From: Shinella granuli | GTDB lineage: Bacteria > Pseudomonadota > Alphaproteobacteria > Rhizobiales > Rhizobiaceae | Assembly (NCBI RefSeq): GCF_004341885.1 | Contig: NZ_SLVX01000003.1 | Coordinates: forward strand, 391,857 to 455,856 | Direction: 5' to 3' | Length of the DNA: 64,000 nt | Shown: piece after piece, positions 1 to 9,200 of the stretch | How the letters are laid out: each line of letters opens with the position of its first letter | How positions within the stretch are numbered: position 1 is the first letter of the stretch | Position numbers and translations under genes: made by a program | Notes under the pieces: model-generated | Database searches by the model: none | The model's input: only the letters and a program-made list of their open reading frames with translations | Told to the model about the DNA's origin: nothing

Positions 1-84
1 GGCAGAGGCGGCGCTGCGCGCCGCCTTGCCGATATGCTCCGTCATCGATGCGGTCGTATTGGGGTTGATGACGAGGATTTTCAT
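1..84 (-). CDS. Asp/Glu/hydantoin racemase family protein (N-terminal part only)
   Basis: Only the first 28 codons are in the window; the gene runs off the left edge. The N-terminus reads MKILVINPNTT, the opening strand and INPNTT loop typical of the Asp/Glu/hydantoin racemase superfamily, cofactor-independent racemases with two catalytic cysteines (not visible here). The ATG lies one base beyond the stop of the upstream ATP-binding protein, so it should be the last visible gene of the leftward Liv-type operon. This suggests that the imported compound is a chiral amino acid, hydantoin or related acid. Family assignment rests on a short stretch. Confidence 0.7.
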   Translation of the reverse strand, partial: MKILVINPNTTASMTEHIGKAARSAASA

Positions 85-85
85 G

Positions 86-808
86 TCAGAGTTCGCCTCC
101 GAGGTAGGCAGCCTTGATGCGGTCGTCGTTCATCAGGTCCCTGGAATTGCCTGACAGCGCGATCGACCCGGTGGAAAGCGCATAGGCGCGGTTGGAGATG
201 GACAGCGCCATGCGGCTGTTCTGCTCGACGAGGAGGATGGAAACCTTCTCGTCGCGGCTGATGGCGACGATGGCGCGGGCGATGTCCTGCACCAGTTTCG
301 GCGCGATGCCGAGCGACGGCTCGTCCAGCAGCAGCAGTTTCGGGCGGGCCATCAGCGCGCGGCCGATCACCATCATCTGCTGCTCGCCGCCCGACATGGT
401 GTTCGCCTGCTGATGGTAGCGTTCGCGCAGGCGCGGGAAGCGCGTCAGCACGTTCTCCAGCGTCTGTTCGATCTCCGCCTTGTCTGTGCGGGTAAAAGCC
501 CCCATCAGGAGGTTGTCCTTCACCGACATCAGCGGGAAGGCCCGCCGCCCCTCGGGCACCATGGAGATGCCCTTGCGCACCACATCGGACGCGGAGGTGC
601 CGTCGAGGCGCTGGCCCTGGTAGAAGATCTGGCCGGACTTGACCGGCCGGAGCCCCGTGATCGCCCGAAGGATCGAGGATTTGCCCGCCCCGTTCGCGCC
701 GATCAGCGCGACGGTTTCGCCCTCGTCCACATCGATGGAAACGCCCTTCAGCGCATAGATGTGGTCGTAGTAGAGTTCGATATTCTCAACACTCAATATC
801 TTCGTCAT
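86..808 (-). CDS. livF: Branched-chain-type ABC transporter ATP-binding protein LivF
   Basis: 240 aa, the usual LivF length. It powers uptake as one of two cytoplasmic ATPases of a HAAT-family (Liv/Urt) importer. Visible motifs are Walker A GANGAGKSS near residue 37, signature TMSGGEQQMM near 139 and Walker B LLLLDEPSLG near 159, followed by the LLVEQN switch region characteristic of LivF. It lies 3 bases downstream of the LivG gene and is the fourth gene of a compact livHMGF array, directly followed by the racemase. Substrate cannot be read from the ATPase; amides, urea or hydantoin-like compounds are all possible for this family. Confidence 0.93.
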   Translation of the reverse strand: MTKILSVENIELYYDHIYALKGVSIDVDEGETVALIGANGAGKSSILRAITGLRPVKSGQIFYQGQRLDGTSASDVVRKGISMVPEGRRAFPLMSVKDNLLMGAFTRTDKAEIEQTLENVLTRFPRLRERYHQQANTMSGGEQQMMVIGRALMARPKLLLLDEPSLGIAPKLVQDIARAIVAISRDEKVSILLVEQNSRMALSISNRAYALSTGSIALSGNSRDLMNDDRIKAAYLGGEL

Positions 809-811
809 GGC

Positions 812-1594
812 TTACATCCCGATCGCCGCATCTTCGGAGCCGAGATAGGCTTCGATCACCTTCTCGTTCTCGCGGATTTCCTGGGGGGTGCCCTCGGCCA
901 GCTTCTGGCCGAAGTTGATGCACACGATGCGGTCGCTGATCTTCATGACAGCGGGCATGTCGTGCTCGACGAGGAGCACGGTGACGCCGCGCTCGTCGCG
1001 CAGGCGCCGCACGAGGCCGACCATCTTCATCGTCTCGTCATGGTTCATGCCGGCGAAGGGCTCGTCGAGCAGGATGACCTTCGGATCGGTGGCAAGGCCG
1101 ATGGCCATGCCGAGCGCGCGCAGATGCCCCTGCGGCAGGTTGGAGGCAAGCTCGTTGCGGATGGCCTGGAGGCCGAGGAAGTCGACGATATCGTCCGCCG
1201 AGGCCGCAAACGCCGCCTCGTCCTCCTTCGCCTGTTTCGTGCCGAGGAAGAAGCCGAAGAGGCTCGCCTTCGAGCGCAGGTGATGGGAGACGATGATGTT
1301 CTCGCGCACCGTCATGGAGCGGAAGATCGTCGTTTCCTGGAAGGTGCGCACGACGCCCATGCGGGCCACCTTGTGCGGAGCGAGGCTGGAGATGCGCTCC
1401 CCGTTGAACAGCACCTCCCCGCTGGTCGCCGGCACGAAGGAGGAGATCAGCTTGAACAGCGTCGATTTTCCCGCGCCGTTCGGGCCGATCACCGAGAGGA
1501 TCTCGCCCTTGTTGACGTCGAAGGAGACGTCGTTGACCGCCGTCAGGCCGCCATAGCGCTTGGTGATGTTCTTGATCTGCAGGATGGTGCTCAT
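812..1594 (-). CDS. livG: Branched-chain-type ABC transporter ATP-binding protein LivG
   Basis: 260 aa from the ATG at 1594 (MSTILQIKNITKRYGG). The frame stays open upstream, but this start overlaps the livM stop by ATGA and gives the normal LivG length. Walker A is GPNGAGKST, the signature-region variant is NLPQGHLRALGMAIGL rather than a classical LSGGQ, and Walker B is ILLDEPFAGM. The C-terminal EAYLG segment is the LivG-specific BCA_ABC_TP_C tail. It pairs with LivF as the ATPase heterodimer of the importer. Confidence 0.93.
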   Translation of the reverse strand: MSTILQIKNITKRYGGLTAVNDVSFDVNKGEILSVIGPNGAGKSTLFKLISSFVPATSGEVLFNGERISSLAPHKVARMGVVRTFQETTIFRSMTVRENIIVSHHLRSKASLFGFFLGTKQAKEDEAAFAASADDIVDFLGLQAIRNELASNLPQGHLRALGMAIGLATDPKVILLDEPFAGMNHDETMKMVGLVRRLRDERGVTVLLVEHDMPAVMKISDRIVCINFGQKLAEGTPQEIRENEKVIEAYLGSEDAAIGM

Positions 1595-2562
1595 GCGCGG
1601 CCCTCCTTCTTGTCGAGAAGGCTCAAAACCCCGTTCGGCAGGACGAGCATGAGCAGGATCATGACGCCGGAATAGATGAGGAGCTGGTATTGCTTGGCGA
1701 TCGACAGGAGGTCCCAGCCGAAATAGAGCAGCAGCGTGCCGAGCATCGGGCCGAAGACATAGCCGAGGCCGCCGAGGAAGCAGTAGAGCATGAAGTTCAC
1801 GCTGTCGGCGACCACGAAGGAGGACGGATAGATCGACTGGGCGATGGAGGCGAACATGGCGCCCGCAATACCGCCGAAGAACGAGGAGATCGCATAGGCG
1901 AGCACCCTGAGATAGGCGGTGTTGACGCCGATCGAGGCCGAAAGTTCCTCGTTCTGCTGGAGGCTGCGGCACAGATGCCCGAGCCGCGAGTTCACGATGC
2001 GCCACAGCACCAGATAGGTGACGACCATCAGCACGACGGCCATCATGTAGAAGCCGATGCGCGGATTGGAGAGCGAGCCGAAGGCCGGGATGATCGTCAG
2101 GCCGAAGAGGGAAAGCTCGCCTGGCAGCGGGATCGAGGTGATGCCCTTGGCGCCGTTGGTGACCGGCAGGGCGAGCGCGGAAAGGCGCGCGACCTCCGTC
2201 AGCACCAGCGTCACCATGGCGAAGTAGACGCCGCGAAGACGCAGGATCGGCAGGCCGATCACCACGGAGATGGCGGCGCAGAAGAGGCCGGCCAGCGGCA
2301 GCGTCAGCCAGAAGGGGACGCCGGCTTGCGTCACCAGGATGGCCGACACATAGCCGCCGACCAGCGCATAGGCGCCCTGGCCGATATTGATGCGGCCGAT
2401 ATAGAAGGTGAGCCAGACGCCGGCCGCTCCAACGGAGAGCAAAGCGACCGAGGTCAGCGTGTAGAAGAAATCGACGCGACCGGTGGCGCCGATGAACAGC
2501 GGCACGAGCACGAAGACGGCGAGAAGGAAGACGGCGAAGCCGAGCAGTTTTTTAGTGTTCAT
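1591..2562 (-). CDS. livM: Branched-chain-type ABC transporter permease LivM
   Basis: 323 aa inner-membrane protein with about eight to ten hydrophobic segments. The BPD_transp_2 region contains the family motif around LGRAYLRVLAYAISSFFGGIAGA-like sequence in the third quarter. It starts 5 bases after the livH stop and overlaps livG by 4 bases, so the two permease genes and the ATPase gene are translationally linked. It forms the translocation pore with LivH. Confidence 0.92.
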   Translation of the reverse strand: MNTKKLLGFAVFLLAVFVLVPLFIGATGRVDFFYTLTSVALLSVGAAGVWLTFYIGRINIGQGAYALVGGYVSAILVTQAGVPFWLTLPLAGLFCAAISVVIGLPILRLRGVYFAMVTLVLTEVARLSALALPVTNGAKGITSIPLPGELSLFGLTIIPAFGSLSNPRIGFYMMAVVLMVVTYLVLWRIVNSRLGHLCRSLQQNEELSASIGVNTAYLRVLAYAISSFFGGIAGAMFASIAQSIYPSSFVVADSVNFMLYCFLGGLGYVFGPMLGTLLLYFGWDLLSIAKQYQLLIYSGVMILLMLVLPNGVLSLLDKKEGRA

Positions 2563-2566
2563 GATC

Positions 2567-3436
2567 TCAACCCCACGGCTTGCCCATCAGCCCCTGCGGG
2601 CGGACGGCCAGGAACACCATCAGCGAGGCGAAGATCACGAGATAGGTGATGTCGCCATAGGCCGAGAGCACGGTGAGACCGACGCTCTCCATCATGCCGA
2701 GGATGAAACCGCCGGCGATCGCCCCGGATATCACGCCCGCGCCGCCGATCATGATCATCAGGAAGGCCTTGATCGAGGTCGGCCCGCCCATGCCGAGATT
2801 GACGCCGGTGATGGTGACGAGCAGGCCGCCGACGAGGCCGGCCAGCATCGCGCCGAGCGCAAAGCCGATCATCGAATAGCGGGCGACGTTCACGCCCATC
2901 AGCTGGGCAGCCATCTTGTCCTGCGCGAGCGCACGCATGGCGCGCCCGGTCTTGGAGTAGTTCATGAAGGCGATGAAGACCACGATGAGCAGGATGGCGA
3001 GCACGCCGATCAGGATGCGGTCATAGGGCATGATGATGCGCATGTCCCAGTTGAAGACGCCGTTGACGATCTTCGGCACGCCGCGCTGCTTTTCCCCGAA
3101 GAACAAGAGGATGACGGCATCGAGGAAGAAGGCGACGCCCGCGGCGAGCAGCATGGTCGATTCATCGCGCTTGGAGCGGCGAACGACCGGCGCGAAGAGG
3201 AATTTCTCGATCGCCGCGCCCATGACCGCAAGGACCACCGCCGAGGCAAAGAGGCCGACGATGAAGGGCAGGCCGAGCTGGACGACGACGGTGTAGGTGA
3301 CGAAGCCGCCGAAGACGTACATCTGCCCGTGGGCGAAGTTGAGCACGTTCATCAGCGAGAAGATCAGCGTCAGCCCGAGGGCGATCAACGCATATTGCGC
3401 ACCAAGGTAGAGACCGTTGGCGATTATCTGTTCCAT
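2567..3436 (-). CDS. livH: Branched-chain-type ABC transporter permease LivH
   Basis: 289 aa from the ATG at 3436 (MEQIIANGLYLGAQYALIA), the conserved N-terminus of LivH proteins. The open frame extends 20 codons upstream without conserved sequence. It is very hydrophobic, with about eight membrane segments, and contains the LNFAHGQMYVFGGF motif near residue 42 and the cytoplasmic loop RAMRALAQDKMAAQLMGVN that docks the ATPase. It is the first permease gene after the binding-protein gene, from which it is separated by about 100 bases. Confidence 0.92.
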   Translation of the reverse strand: MEQIIANGLYLGAQYALIALGLTLIFSLMNVLNFAHGQMYVFGGFVTYTVVVQLGLPFIVGLFASAVVLAVMGAAIEKFLFAPVVRRSKRDESTMLLAAGVAFFLDAVILLFFGEKQRGVPKIVNGVFNWDMRIIMPYDRILIGVLAILLIVVFIAFMNYSKTGRAMRALAQDKMAAQLMGVNVARYSMIGFALGAMLAGLVGGLLVTITGVNLGMGGPTSIKAFLMIMIGGAGVISGAIAGGFILGMMESVGLTVLSAYGDITYLVIFASLMVFLAVRPQGLMGKPWG

Positions 3437-3534
3437 CGTGAGCCTCCAATGGAAAGAAGGTTCAGGCAAGGGAGACCCGGCCGGACGACGTGGCACCGCC
3501 CGGATCCCCTGTTTGGAAAATGCCTAGGCTCCGA

Positions 3535-4722
3535 TCAGTCGACCTGGCCGACGAACAGCGTCTCGAACTTGCCGCCCTTGTACTCGTTCACGACGAGCGG
3601 GACCGAGACCTGGCGCTTCTGGCCGAAGGAGGTCGTGCCGACATATTTCAGCTTGGCGTCGCCCTTCATGAAGGGGTTGGCGGCCTCGAACGTGTCCATG
3701 GTCTTCTTGTACTCGTCGACATTGTCGATCGCCGCCGGGTTCGCCTTCAGCGTCTCGATGATATATTCGAGCGCATAGACCTTGGTGTTTGACTCGTCGT
3801 TGTATTCACCGAACATCTTCGTGTAGCGCTCGACGAATTCGTTCATCGCATCGCTGGCAAGTTCCGGCGTCGATGCGCCGCCGACCGAGATGAAGCCTTC
3901 GGCGAGCTCGCCTGCGCCTTCCTGCAGCACCGTCGCATCCTGCGCCGTCTCCGTGGAGATGAGGCCGGTATAGCCGAGTTCGCGCGCCGAGCGGATGAGC
4001 TGCGGCGCGTTGGCCGGCGAGACACCCGAGAGGACGAGCAGATCGGGCGAAGCCTGGATGACCGGCAGCAGCACCGGCGTGAAATCGGTCGTATCCACCT
4101 GGTAGGTCACGTTTCCGGAAACCACTTCGAGGCCGAGCGCCTGCGCGGCGGCAATGCCGGATTCACGCTGGCTGAGCGGGTCGGATTCGTTGGCGGCGAC
4201 GAAGGCAACCTTCTTCACACCCTTGTTTTCCATGAGATATTTGTAGATGGCCGGGCCCGACTGGTAGTTCGCCACCATGCCGAGGATCGCATTGGAGGCC
4301 GGCGGCGTGTAGAGCTCCTTCGGGAAGGCGTAGGGGAAATACATGATGCCGTTCTGCTCGGCGACCGGGCGGACCGCCGCCGCGCCGTCGTCGACATTCG
4401 GGCCGACGACGTAATGCACGCCGTCCTGTGCCATCTTCTCCATGCCGGCGATGGCGCGCTTGGGGTCCTTCTGGTCATCGAAGGGCACGATCTCGATATT
4501 GTAGGTCTTGTCGCCGATCGTCACGCCGCCGAGCTCATTCAGCCAGGCCGCGCGCGCCTCCATCGAGCGCTGGTTGGAAATGCCCCAGGCCGCCGCCGGG
4601 CCGGAAGTGACGCCGACGAAGCCGATCTTCAGCGTGGCGTTCTGCGCATGGGCCATCAGCGGCAACGACAGCATGGTCGCTGCGGCAAGAGCGGAAACTT
4701 TCAGGAATGTGCGCTTGTGCAT
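3535..4722 (-). CDS. Branched-chain-type ABC transporter periplasmic binding protein (LivK/UrtA-like)
   Basis: 395 aa from the ATG at 4722, which directly precedes a clear signal peptide (MHKRTFLKVSALAAATMLSL then PLMAHAQ, predicted cleavage after AHA). The mature part is a Peripla_BP_6 fold, beginning LKIGFVGVTSGPAAAWG. The open frame continues 58 codons upstream but would bury the signal peptide, so that start is rejected. It delivers the ligand to LivHMGF. It is the first gene of the leftward operon and is divergent from the GntR regulator. The ligand is not deducible; the adjacent racemase hints at an amino-acid-like or hydantoin-like compound. Confidence 0.9.
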   Translation of the reverse strand: MHKRTFLKVSALAAATMLSLPLMAHAQNATLKIGFVGVTSGPAAAWGISNQRSMEARAAWLNELGGVTIGDKTYNIEIVPFDDQKDPKRAIAGMEKMAQDGVHYVVGPNVDDGAAAVRPVAEQNGIMYFPYAFPKELYTPPASNAILGMVANYQSGPAIYKYLMENKGVKKVAFVAANESDPLSQRESGIAAAQALGLEVVSGNVTYQVDTTDFTPVLLPVIQASPDLLVLSGVSPANAPQLIRSARELGYTGLISTETAQDATVLQEGAGELAEGFISVGGASTPELASDAMNEFVERYTKMFGEYNDESNTKVYALEYIIETLKANPAAIDNVDEYKKTMDTFEAANPFMKGDAKLKYVGTTSFGQKRQVSVPLVVNEYKGGKFETLFVGQVD

Positions 4723-4884
4723 GATTGTTCTTCCTCTGGGCCATTGATCTGTTTTTGATAGGCGCATGGGTCGCAAGGTGCGGCCCCAATCGGCCTTGGC
4801 CAGAGCATTGAGCGCATTGTTAACGATCTTGTCAAGTGGTTGTGAACAAGACATGCTGCTCCATGTCGACGAAATCGGTGCTTG

Positions 4885-4896
4885 TTGGTCAACCAA
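4885..4896. promoter_or_regulatory. Putative GntR/FCD operator in the liv/gntR divergent region
   Basis: TTGGTCAACCAA: arms TTGGT and ACCAA around a 2-base centre. FadR-subfamily GntR regulators typically bind TNGTNNNACNA-like palindromes, and this one lies between the divergent binding-protein and GntR genes. If functional it argues that translation of the regulator starts downstream of it. The assignment is inferred from position and symmetry. Confidence 0.5.
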
Positions 4897-4949
4897 ATCA
4901 GCCTTATTTAGGGGCTGTGCAACAGACTGCGCATGTCAGGGTGAGTTCG

Positions 4950-5657
4950 GTGGTTGATGTAGGCAGGGAAAATCTGGTGGAAGCGGAGGAGATCGACGAG
5001 AGCGATATCGTCGATCGCATTTTCGAAGCGGTCATCGAACAGAGATTGCCGCCGGGCACGAAGCTGTCCGAATCGGCGCTATGCGAAGCCTTCGGCGTCG
5101 GGCGCATGCGCATTCGCCGCAGCCTGCTGCTGCTGGCGAGCCGCGAGGTCGTGGAGTTGCATGCCAATCGCGGCGCCTTCGTCGCCTCGCCGACGCCCGA
5201 GCAGGCCCGCGAGGTCTTCGAAGCCCGCCTCGCGCTGGAGCCGAACATCGCCCGCCTTGCCGTCCAGCGTGCGCGCGAAGAAGACATCGCGGCGCTGACC
5301 CGTCATCTGGAAATGGAATATGTGGCGCACAAGGAGCGCCATCGCCACGACGCGATCCGCCTGTCCGGCCAGTTTCACACCTTGCTGGCGCAGATCGCCG
5401 GCAATGCCATCCTCATCCGCACGATGAAGGAGCTGGTGACCCGCACCTCGCTGATCATCGGCCTTTTCGGCGCGCCCGGCGTCAGCAACTGTCGTGATGA
5501 TGACCATGCCGCCATCGTCGGCGCCTTTCACACGCGGGATGCGGAAAAGGCGGCCTGGATGATGACGCTGCATCTTCGCCACATCCAGGAACATCTGGAA
5601 GCTGGCGCCAAGACCTCCGACAGCGTCGATCTCATGGCCCTGTTCGGCAAGGCGTGA
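4950..5657 (+). CDS. GntR-family transcriptional regulator, FCD (FadR) subfamily
   Basis: About 235 aa. It has an N-terminal winged helix (residues about 18-82, with SESALCEAFGVGRMRIRRSLLLL as recognition region) and a C-terminal all-helical FCD ligand domain, with a metal/ligand-type histidine in the GQFHTLLAQIAGN segment and others in the DDDHAAIVGAFHTRD and LHLRHIQEHLE segments. The frame is open from 4836, but those ATGs (4836, 4863) precede the palindrome at 4885-4896 and have no good ribosome site; GTG at 4950 has AGGG 8 bases upstream, and GTG at 4941 is an alternative. It is divergent from the Liv operon, which it probably controls. Confidence 0.82.
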   Translation: MVDVGRENLVEAEEIDESDIVDRIFEAVIEQRLPPGTKLSESALCEAFGVGRMRIRRSLLLLASREVVELHANRGAFVASPTPEQAREVFEARLALEPNIARLAVQRAREEDIAALTRHLEMEYVAHKERHRHDAIRLSGQFHTLLAQIAGNAILIRTMKELVTRTSLIIGLFGAPGVSNCRDDDHAAIVGAFHTRDAEKAAWMMTLHLRHIQEHLEAGAKTSDSVDLMALFGKA

Positions 5658-5689
5658 TCCGGAGCGATTCCGGCAGGAGGACGCCGCGA

Positions 5690-6124
5690 TCAGCTCCGCT
5701 CGATATCCCGCCGGAGCACGATGGAGGTCGTGAGGTCCTCGACATTGTCCATGGTCGAGACCTCGTTGCGCAATTCGTTGAGCGCATTGATCGAGCCGAC
5801 CTCCACCTCCACCACGAGATCGAGCTGGCCGCTGACCGAGGAGACCTTGCGCACCGCGGAAAAGCCGGCGAGGCGATCAAGCACGCCGATCGAGGGCGTG
5901 CGCTTGAGGGTGACGAGCAGGAAGGCCTGGATCTGTCCGTCGTCGAGCTGGCCGATATCCGCCCGGTAGCCACGGATGATGCCGGCCTTTTCCAGCCGGC
6001 TGACACGCTCGGTGGTGGCGCTGCGTGAAAGGCCGATCCGTCCCGCCAGCGACTTCATGGGAATGCGCGCCTCACGGGAGAGAATGCTGAGGATCGTGCG
6101 ATCGATGGCGTCCGTATCCTGCAT
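5690..6124 (-). CDS. Lrp/AsnC-family transcriptional regulator
   Basis: 144 aa from the ATG at 6124, preceded on its strand by GGGAGGGGCC. The HTH (about residues 5-60; MKSLAGRIGLSRSATTERVSRLEKAGII) is followed by a RAM ligand-binding domain (about 65-140, with SGQLDLVVEVEV). It is divergent from the kinase/aminotransferase fusion gene, with start codons about 125 bases apart, the standard arrangement for an Lrp-type local activator of amino-acid catabolism. It probably senses the substrate of that locus. Confidence 0.88.
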   Translation of the reverse strand: MQDTDAIDRTILSILSREARIPMKSLAGRIGLSRSATTERVSRLEKAGIIRGYRADIGQLDDGQIQAFLLVTLKRTPSIGVLDRLAGFSAVRKVSSVSGQLDLVVEVEVGSINALNELRNEVSTMDNVEDLTTSIVLRRDIERS

Positions 6125-6249
6125 GGCCCCTCCCGAAAACGCGCCGACAAGATGACGGTTATTATAAACAGAGTGCCGGCACAACCGGCATAATGCCGGA
6201 TGCGCCGCCGCGCCGTCCATGCAACTCTTCGGCAGGAACGAGGATGACC

Positions 6250-9200
6250 ATGAACGACATGCTGAAGACGACCCCGGATTTCTCCATCGACGCCGCCGCC
6301 GCGCTGCTTGCCGAGCATTACGGCCTTTCCGGCACGCTTTCGCCGCTGGCCAGCGAACGGGACCAGAATTTCAAGGTGGAGACGGCGGAGGGAACCTTCA
6401 TCCTGAAGATCGTCAACGCCGCGGAGCCGGAGGTCGAGAGCGACTTCCAGACGGCGCTGCTCGCCCATCTCGGCGCCCATGCCGGCGACCTGCCGGTGCC
6501 GCATATCCGCCCGGCGCTGTCCGGCGCGAGCCTTGCCTCCATCATCGGGCCGCATGGCGCGCGCCATCGCATCCGGCTGGTCAGCTGGGTCGAGGGCAGG
6601 CCGCTCGCCGAGACGGAACGCAGCGATGCCGCGCTCCACGGCCTCGGCCGCATGCTCGGCCGTTTCGATGCGGCGCTGAAGGGCTTCATGCATCCGGGTG
6701 CGCTACGTGATCTCGACTGGGACATCCGCCATGCCGGCCGCTCCGCCGGGCGCCTGCAGCATGTCGCCGCCACCGAGGACCGGGCGCTGCTCGAACGCTT
6801 CCTCACGCGTTTCGCCGCCATCGCCCCGCGCCTTGCGATGCTGCGCGCCGCGGTGATCCACAACGACGCCAACGACTGGAACGTGCTCGTCGACAATGGC
6901 GATGCCGACCGGATCTCCGGCCTGATCGATTTCGGCGATGCGCTGCACGCGCCCATCATCGCCGAAGTCGCCATCGCCGCCGCCTATGCCGGCCTCGACC
7001 ATGCCGACCCGATCGGCGCGGCCGCCGCCATTGCCAGCGGTTTTCATGCCGAATATCCGCTGCAGGAAGAGGAAATCGATCTCCTCTACGACCTCATCGC
7101 CATCCGCCTCGTCACGTCCGTGACGATCTCCGCCTCGCGCCGCAGCCACACGCAGGACAACCCGTATCTCGCCATCAGCGAGCGCCCGGCCTGGACGCTG
7201 CTGCGCAAGCTCGACCGCATGAACCCGCGTTTCGCCACCGCCATCCTGCGCAAGGCCTGCGGCTTCGAGGCCGCGCCGGGCGCCCGCACCGTCGCCGGCT
7301 GGATCGCGAGGAACCGCAAGGCGCTCGCCCCCCTGCTGGAGCGCCCGGCCGCGACCTATCCGGCAGCCCTTGTCCCCTACGGTGACCCGGCCCACCCGAT
7401 GACCGTCACGTCCGCCGCCGAGCAACCGGACGCGGCGCAGGCGATCTGGGAGGCCCATTGCCGCGAGAACGGCATCGAACTCGGCATCGGTCCCTTCGGC
7501 GAGGAGCGCACCGTCTATGCCGGCGAGATGTTCGTCTCGCGCTTCATCGAGAAGACGCGCCGCACCCGCCATCTCGGCCTCGACCTCTTCATGGCCGCCG
7601 GCACGAAGGTCTTCACGCCGCTGCCGGCGACCGTCGTCAGCGTCGAGATCGAGAAGGACCCGCTCGGCTACGGCTGCCTGATCGCGCTGCGCCACGAGCC
7701 GGAAGGCTGCCCGCCCTTCGTCAGCCTCTGGGGCCATCTCGCCCACGAGGCGACGGGCCGCCTGAAGGCCGGCGAACGGCTGGAAGCCGGCGCGCTCGTC
7801 GGCGAGATGGGCCTACCCACGGAAAACGGCGGCTGGGCGCCGCATCTCCATCTCCAGCTCTCCACCGACACCAATCTCTCCGCCACCGAGATCCTCGGCG
7901 TCGGCGAGGCCCGCTATCTCGACGTCTGGGCGGAGCTTTTCCCCGATGCCAGCACCTTTGCCGGCATCGCCGGGGAGTTCTACGAACGCCACGGCCGCTC
8001 GCACGAGGAGATCGTCAAGCTCAGGCGCGAGCTGCTCCTGCCGAACCTTTCCATCTCCTACGACAAGCCGATCAAGTTCGTGCGCGGCGAAGGCGTCTTC
8101 CTGATCGACGACAGCGGCCGGGCCTATCTCGACTGCTTCAACAATGTCTGCCACATCGGCCATGCCCATCCGGTCGTGGTGGAGGCGATGGCGAAGCAGG
8201 CGGAAACGCTCAACACCAACACCCGCTACCTGCACGACAACATCGTCGCTTATGCCGAGCGCCTGACGGCGACGCTGCCGAAGGAGCTGACGGTCGCCGG
8301 CTTCGTCAACAGCGGATCGGAGGCCAACAGCCTGGCGCTCAGGCTGATGCGGGCGCATACCGGCCGCGAGAACGCCATCACGCTCGACTGGTCCTATCAC
8401 GGCACGACGCAGGAGCTGATCGACATCAGCCCCTACAAGTTCCGCCGCAAGGGCGGCAAGGGGCCGAAGCCCCATGTCCATGTCGCGGCCGTTCCGGACA
8501 GCTACCGCGCACCCGACGACTGGCCGGTCGAGGAGCACGGCAAGCGCTTTGCCGAAAGCGTCGCGGAGCTGATCGCCGGCATGCAGGCCAGGGGCGAAGG
8601 CCCCGGCTTCTTCATCGCCGAATCCATTCCGAGCGTCGCCGGCCAGGTCTTCCTGCCGGAAGATTATCTCAAGGAGGTCTACCGGCTGGTGCGCGCGGCG
8701 GGCGGCGTGTGCATCGCCGACGAGGTGCAGGTCGGCTTCGGCCGCGTCGGCAGCCATTGGTGGGCCTTCGAGACGCAGGGCGTCGTGCCCGATATCGTCA
8801 CCATGGGCAAGCCGATCGGCGACGGCCATCCCATGGCCGCGGTGGTGACGACCCGTACGGTGACCGACAGCTTCAACAATGGCATGGAATATTTCAACAC
8901 CTTCGGCGGAAACCCGGTTTCCTGCGCCGTCGGCCTTGCCGTGCTCGATGTCATCGAAGGCCAGGACCTGCGCGGCAATGCGCTGGCCATCGGCAACCAC
9001 CTGATGGACGCCTTCCGCGCCATGCAGGCGCGGTACGATGTGATCGGCGACGTGCGCGGCCTCGGCCTCTTCCTCGGCATCGAGCTCGTCACCGACCGCA
9101 GGACGAAGGCGCCCGCCACCGAGTTCGCCCGCGCCGTCTCCAACGGTGCCCGCCGCCGCGGCGTGCTGATGGGAACGGAAGGGCCGCATGACAACGTCCT

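Noticed and set aside
4836..4949. ATG starts at 4836 and 4863 for the GntR regulator.
   Set aside because: They would place the operator-like palindrome inside the coding region and have no Shine-Dalgarno match.
6193..6249. The upstream ATG at 6193 as the start of the aminotransferase fusion.
   Set aside because: It lies in the divergent control region without a ribosome site; the ATG at 6250 has GAGG at good spacing.
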